Shown piece by piece: positions 60,328 to 64,000 of a stretch of 64,000 bases of DNA. Below the pieces are notes generated by a model. That model searched no databases and was not told the origin of the DNA. It saw nothing but the letters and a program-made list of their open reading frames with translations. The stretch covers positions 1 through 64,000 of the forward strand of contig NZ_NHOY01000067.1 of NCBI RefSeq assembly GCF_002252755.1, written 5' to 3'. This DNA is from Halorubrum sp. Hd13. Lineage in GTDB: Archaea > Halobacteriota > Halobacteria > Halobacteriales > Haloferacaceae. Made by a program: the position numbers and the translations under genes. Each line of letters begins with the position of its first letter. The first letter of the stretch is position 1.

Positions 60328-62429
60328 GTCTACTCGAAGTCGACGACGTGAAGATCGCGTATCGGATGCCCGGCGACGACGTCCACGCGGTCAACGGCGT
60401 CTCCTTCTCGATCGACGAGGGGGACAACTACGGGCTCGTCGGCGAGTCCGGCTGCGGGAAGTCGACGCTCGCGAAGTCCGTCCTCGGGCTGCTTGACGAC
60501 AACGGCGAGGTCCGCCGAGGGAGCGTCCGGTTCGACGGGCGGGACCTGCTCGACCTCTCAGAGCGGGAGTGGCAGTCGGTCCGCTGGGAGGACATCGCCT
60601 ACATCCCGCAGAGCGCGATGGACTCGCTGGACCCGGTGATGACCGTCGGCGCGCAGATCCGACAGGCGATCCGCAAACACCGGGACGTCTCGAAGGCGAC
60701 GGCGAACGAGCGCGTCGCCGAGGTGTTCGAGATGGTCGGGCTCGACCCCGACCGGACCGGGAACTACCCCCACCAGTTCTCCGGCGGGATGCGCCAGCGC
60801 GTCACCATCGCGATGGCGCTCGCGCTGGACCCCGACCTCCTCATCGCCGACGAGCCGACCACCGGGCTGGACGTCATCGTCCAGGACAAGATCGTCGATA
60901 AGCTCATCGAGATCCAAGAGGAGATCGGCAGCTCCCTGCTCCTGATCACCCACGACGTCGGCGTCGTCGCCGAGACCTGCGACGAGACGTCGGTGCTGTA
61001 CGGCGGGAAGGTGATGGAGCAGGGCGACACGGACCGGATCTTCGGGGCGCCGACCAACCCGTACACGATCGGGCTGAAGAACGCCTTCCCGGAGGTCGAC
61101 CAGTTCGACGAGCAGGCCATCTCCATCCCCGGCTCGCTCCCGGACCTCACCCGCGAGCCGACCGGGTGCGTGTTCCGCAACCGGTGTCCGTTCGCCACCG
61201 AGGAGTGCGAGGGGAGTCACCCGGCGCTGGTCGAGGTCGACGGACGGCTCTCCGCCTGCCACTACACCGACCGGGCGGACGAGATGCGGGCGGAGGCCGC
61301 CGACCCCGCCACGTGGGGGATCGACGTCCGCGACGAGGGCGACCGGACGGCGGGCGTCGGCAACGCCATCCTCGAGACGCGGGACCTCGAGAAGTGGTTC
61401 CGACAGCCACAGGGCATCCTCGACGACCTGCGCGGGGTCGACCCCGACTACGTCAAGGCCGTCAACGGCGTCGACCTCTCCGTCCGCGAGGGCGAGATCG
61501 TCGGTGTCGCCGGCGAGTCCGGCTGCGGGAAGTCGACGCTGGCGGAGGTGATCGCCGCGCTCCAGGACCGCACCGGCGGCGAGATCCTGATCGAGGGGAC
61601 GCCCGTCGACGAGCTCCTCGGCGAGGACACCAAGGAGTTCCGCTCGCGGGTGCAGTTCATCTTCCAAGACCCGTTCGACTCGCTGAATCCCCGCCAGCGG
61701 GTTCGCGCCGCGGTGTCTGAGCCCCTGAAGATCCAGGGCCACGACGCCGAGACGATCGACCGCCGCGTCAGGCGGACCGTCGAGGACGTCGGGCTCCGCC
61801 CGGCCGAGAAGTACCTCGACCAGCTCCCGACCCAGCTGTCCGGCGGGGAGCGGCAGCGCGTCGCGATCGCGCAGGCGCTCGTCCTCGACCCGACGCTGCT
61901 CATCTGCGACGAGCCGGCGTCGATGCTCGACGTCTCGCTGAAGGCCAACATCCTCAACATCCTCAGGGAGAAGGCCGACGAGCGCGACATCGGCATCGTC
62001 TACATCTCGCACGACCTCGCGAGCCTCACGCAGATCGCCGACCGGCTGGCCGTGATGTACCTCGGTCGGATCGCCGAGGTCGGGGCCACGGAGGACGTCG
62101 TCACGGCGCCGAAACACCCCTACACGGCGTCGCTGCTGGCGGCCTCGCCGAAGACCGATCCCGCCGTCGACAGGCGGCGGGTGCTGTTGCCGGGGGAACC
62201 GCCGAACCCGGTCGACCTCCCCGGCGGGTGTAACTTCGCCCCGCGGTGTCCGAAGGCCGAAGAGACGTGTCGCGGCGAGGAGCCGGAGCGGTCGGCGTTC
62301 GCGGACGACGGCCACGAGGCCGCCTGCTACTTCCCGGTGGAGGACGTCGAGACCGAGCTGTTGGAGCGCTACGCCGCGGCCCGCGAGGAGGAGGTCGGCG
62401 AGGTCGTCGAGGACGGGCCGACGCTCTAG
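60324..62429 (+). CDS. ABC transporter ATPase, DppD-DppF fused in one chain
   Basis: A protein of 701 residues with two complete ATPase units. Unit 1 has Walker A GESGCGKST (40-48), the signature FSGGMRQRV, Walker B LLIADEPTTGLD, and a C-terminal oligo_HPY domain with CVFRNRCPFATEECEG. Unit 2 has its own GESGCGKST, LSGGERQRV, LLICDEPASMLD and a second domain CNFAPRCPKAEETCRGEEP. In most bacteria these are two proteins; the fusion is common in haloarchaea. It drives import of the ligand bound by the lipoprotein. The four genes overlap or nearly touch, so they form one operon. Confidence 0.93.
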   Translation: MSLLEVDDVKIAYRMPGDDVHAVNGVSFSIDEGDNYGLVGESGCGKSTLAKSVLGLLDDNGEVRRGSVRFDGRDLLDLSEREWQSVRWEDIAYIPQSAMDSLDPVMTVGAQIRQAIRKHRDVSKATANERVAEVFEMVGLDPDRTGNYPHQFSGGMRQRVTIAMALALDPDLLIADEPTTGLDVIVQDKIVDKLIEIQEEIGSSLLLITHDVGVVAETCDETSVLYGGKVMEQGDTDRIFGAPTNPYTIGLKNAFPEVDQFDEQAISIPGSLPDLTREPTGCVFRNRCPFATEECEGSHPALVEVDGRLSACHYTDRADEMRAEAADPATWGIDVRDEGDRTAGVGNAILETRDLEKWFRQPQGILDDLRGVDPDYVKAVNGVDLSVREGEIVGVAGESGCGKSTLAEVIAALQDRTGGEILIEGTPVDELLGEDTKEFRSRVQFIFQDPFDSLNPRQRVRAAVSEPLKIQGHDAETIDRRVRRTVEDVGLRPAEKYLDQLPTQLSGGERQRVAIAQALVLDPTLLICDEPASMLDVSLKANILNILREKADERDIGIVYISHDLASLTQIADRLAVMYLGRIAEVGATEDVVTAPKHPYTASLLAASPKTDPAVDRRRVLLPGEPPNPVDLPGGCNFAPRCPKAEETCRGEEPERSAFADDGHEAACYFPVEDVETELLERYAAAREEEVGEVVEDGPTL

Positions 62430-64000
62430 CCCGTCGGTCCCGTCCGGACCAGCGCGTCGACGGCCACCGGGCCGTCGGCAGTGACGACGACCGGGTTGAG
62501 GTCGAGCTCGGCGACCGCGTCGACCGCGGCCGCGAGGTCCCCGACGTTCGCGACCAGGTCGACGAACGCGTCGACGTCGAGCGGCTCGCTCCCGCGGCGA
62601 TCGGTCAGCAGGTCCGCGAGCGCCGTGGCCTCGACGGCGCGGCGCGCGTCGCCCCGGGAGAACGGCGGGACGAGGGTCGCGGTCTCGTCGAGCGCCTCCA
62701 CGAGGACCCCGCCCGGACCGACGGTGACCACCGATCCGAACACGTCGCCGGACCCGACGCCGAGGATGGCCTCGACGCCGTCCCCCACCATCGGCTGGAC
62801 GAGCACGCCGGCGACGTCGTCCGCGTCGACGCGCGCCAGCGCGGCGTCCGTCACGTCCGCGTACGCCTCCCGGACCGCCGCGGGCGAGTCGAGCCCGAGC
62901 GCGACTGCCCCGGCGTCGGTCCGGTGGGGGAGCGCCGGCGAGTCGACCTTACAGACGACCGGGAAGCCGACGTCGCGGGCGGCCGCGACGGCTTCCTCGA
63001 CGTCGGTCGCCACCCGCGTCTCGACGACCGGGACGTCGTACGCGGCGAGCAGGGGCTCGGCCTCCGCCCACGTCAACACGCGTCCCCGCGGGAGCTCCGA
63101 GTCGGGGGCGCCGGCGCCGCCGTGCGCGTCGACACCGCCGGGCACGTCGAGCGCGCTCGCGAGGGCTTCCCGAGACGGCCGCTCGCTCACCCGAGCGCGG
63201 TCGGCGGCGTACTCGACCGTCGAGGCGACCGCGTCCAGACAGCGTCCCGGGTCCTCGTACACCGGCACGGACGCCCGCAGGCGAGCGTACGGCGGCGTCT
63301 CCGTCGGATCGTCCGGCGTCTTCCGTCCGGTCCAGAGGACGTACACCGGGTCGTCGGCGTCGTCGACGATCGCCTCGAGGTCCGCGGCGATCGTCTCCGC
63401 GCGCCCGTCGACGCCCGACAGCCCGATCGCGAACACGTAGGCGTCGAAGGCGTCGTCGGCCAGCACCGCGTCGGCGATCTCGGGGAGCACCGCCGCGCCG
63501 TACCCCCTGATGTCGGCCGGGTTGTTGAAGCCGCCGTACGTCAGGAGCTCCTCGATCCCGAGCAGCGTCGCCTCGGTCTCGCCGTCGACGTCGGGCAGCG
63601 ACAGGTCGCGTTCGGCCGCCATGTCCGCGAGCAGGCTCGCGAGACCCCCGCTGGTCGAGGCGACGCAGACGCGGTCGCCGTCCGGCGTCCCGTACGAGGC
63701 GTGCGCGCTCGCTCGCGAGAGCAGGTCCGGGACGTCCGGGACCCGCTGTACGCCCGTCTGGTCGAAGGCGGCGTCCCAGGCGTCGTCGCTCCCGGTGAGC
63801 GATCCCGTGTGCGACAGCGTCGCCGCCTCCGCGAGCTCCGACCGCCCGACCTTCACCGTCAGCACCGGCGTCCCGTTCCGGACGGCGCGTTCGGTGACCC
63901 GCATGAACCGCTCCGGCTCGTCGACCCCCTCGACGTAGGCGCACACCACGTCGACGGTCTCCCGCGTCGAGAGGTACGCCACGTAGTCCGTCAGCGTCAG
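62426..64000 (-). CDS. ADP-forming acyl-CoA synthetase (Acd/Acs type), N-terminus beyond the window
   Basis: A partial protein of at least 524 residues, cut by the right edge. The first part seen (LSTRETVDVVCAYVEG) lies inside the succinyl-CoA-ligase-type flavodoxin domain. The phospho-His candidate is in ATLSHTGSLTGSDDAW. After a disordered region near 290, the C-terminal ATP-grasp domain carries VCKVDSPALPHRTDAGAVALGL and GVLVQPMVGDGVEAILGVG, and ends with LDLNPVVV. These enzymes convert acyl-CoA, ADP and phosphate to acid plus ATP (or the reverse). Its stop overlaps the end of the ATPase gene by 4 bases on the opposite strand. Confidence 0.9.
   Translation of the reverse strand: MTLTDYVAYLSTRETVDVVCAYVEGVDEPERFMRVTERAVRNGTPVLTVKVGRSELAEAATLSHTGSLTGSDDAWDAAFDQTGVQRVPDVPDLLSRASAHASYGTPDGDRVCVASTSGGLASLLADMAAERDLSLPDVDGETEATLLGIEELLTYGGFNNPADIRGYGAAVLPEIADAVLADDAFDAYVFAIGLSGVDGRAETIAADLEAIVDDADDPVYVLWTGRKTPDDPTETPPYARLRASVPVYEDPGRCLDAVASTVEYAADRARVSERPSREALASALDVPGGVDAHGGAGAPDSELPRGRVLTWAEAEPLLAAYDVPVVETRVATDVEEAVAAARDVGFPVVCKVDSPALPHRTDAGAVALGLDSPAAVREAYADVTDAALARVDADDVAGVLVQPMVGDGVEAILGVGSGDVFGSVVTVGPGGVLVEALDETATLVPPFSRGDARRAVEATALADLLTDRRGSEPLDVDAFVDLVANVGDLAAAVDAVAELDLNPVVVTADGPVAVDALVRTGPTG

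Noticed and set aside
1-64000. tRNA, rRNA, CRISPR array or riboswitch
   Set aside because: No cloverleaf-like intergenic stretch, no regularly spaced 24-37-base repeats, no rRNA-like conserved block; the tandem repeats seen are short and unspaced.

Overview
The window comes from the chromosome of a halophilic archaeon (class Halobacteria). The DNA is GC-rich and the proteins are very acidic. Several regulators carry the haloarchaeal bacterio-opsin-activator type HTH. Secreted proteins carry Tat signals followed by a lipobox cysteine. Many genes have a TATA-like box about 25-28 nt before the start codon, as expected for leaderless or short-leader transcripts, and there is a fused folC-folP gene. 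I see no rRNA, tRNA or CRISPR array. The genus cannot be fixed from the sequence alone.

Region 1 (about 0.5-12 kb) is a nitrite/nitric oxide respiration block. It holds a phosphate permease, a UspA protein, copper nitrite reductase NirK, an HTH-10 regulator and a FixI-like copper P-type ATPase. A minus-strand heme-copper cluster follows: ctaB with an N-terminal half-CtaA-like domain, a 51-residue single-helix protein missed by normal ORF cut-offs, a CuA subunit II, subunit I and a membrane protein. Subunit I looks like a B-family oxidase but has Gln in place of the active-site Tyr, so I read it as an NO reductase rather than an O2 reductase.

Region 2 (about 12.6-53.6 kb) is a one-carbon and osmolyte-catabolism island. 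It has two BCCT betaine-type transporters, a DmdA/GcvT-like methyltransferase and two dimethylglycine/sarcosine dehydrogenase-like flavoproteins with C-terminal GcvT domains. It also has MetF, FolD, an FchA-type cyclodeaminase, Fhs and a molybdenum formate dehydrogenase, which could carry methyl groups from methyl- or methylene-THF to formate and CO2. GlyA, a threonine/serine dehydratase and RidA could take the leftover glycine to serine, then pyruvate. Folate synthesis genes (folCP and a pabA/pabB-like pair) are interleaved. An acyl-deacylase, an aminotransferase, a K+ channel, UspA and small membrane or zinc-ribbon proteins fill the gaps. A frameshifted berberine-bridge-type oxidase is a pseudogene.

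Region 3 (about 53.7-64 kb) has two HTH-10 regulators flanking a dead IS6-like element. An oligopeptide-type ABC transporter operon with fused ATPases follows, then an ADP-forming acyl-CoA synthetase cut by the right edge.

Two structural themes recur. Very short ORFs are coupled by ATGA-type overlaps to real genes: three in series before folD, one between a dehydrogenase gene and ilvA, one before the second BCCT gene, and possibly one before the phosphate permease gene. Different palindromes sit on or beside the promoters of the folate genes folCP, folD, fhs and metF.
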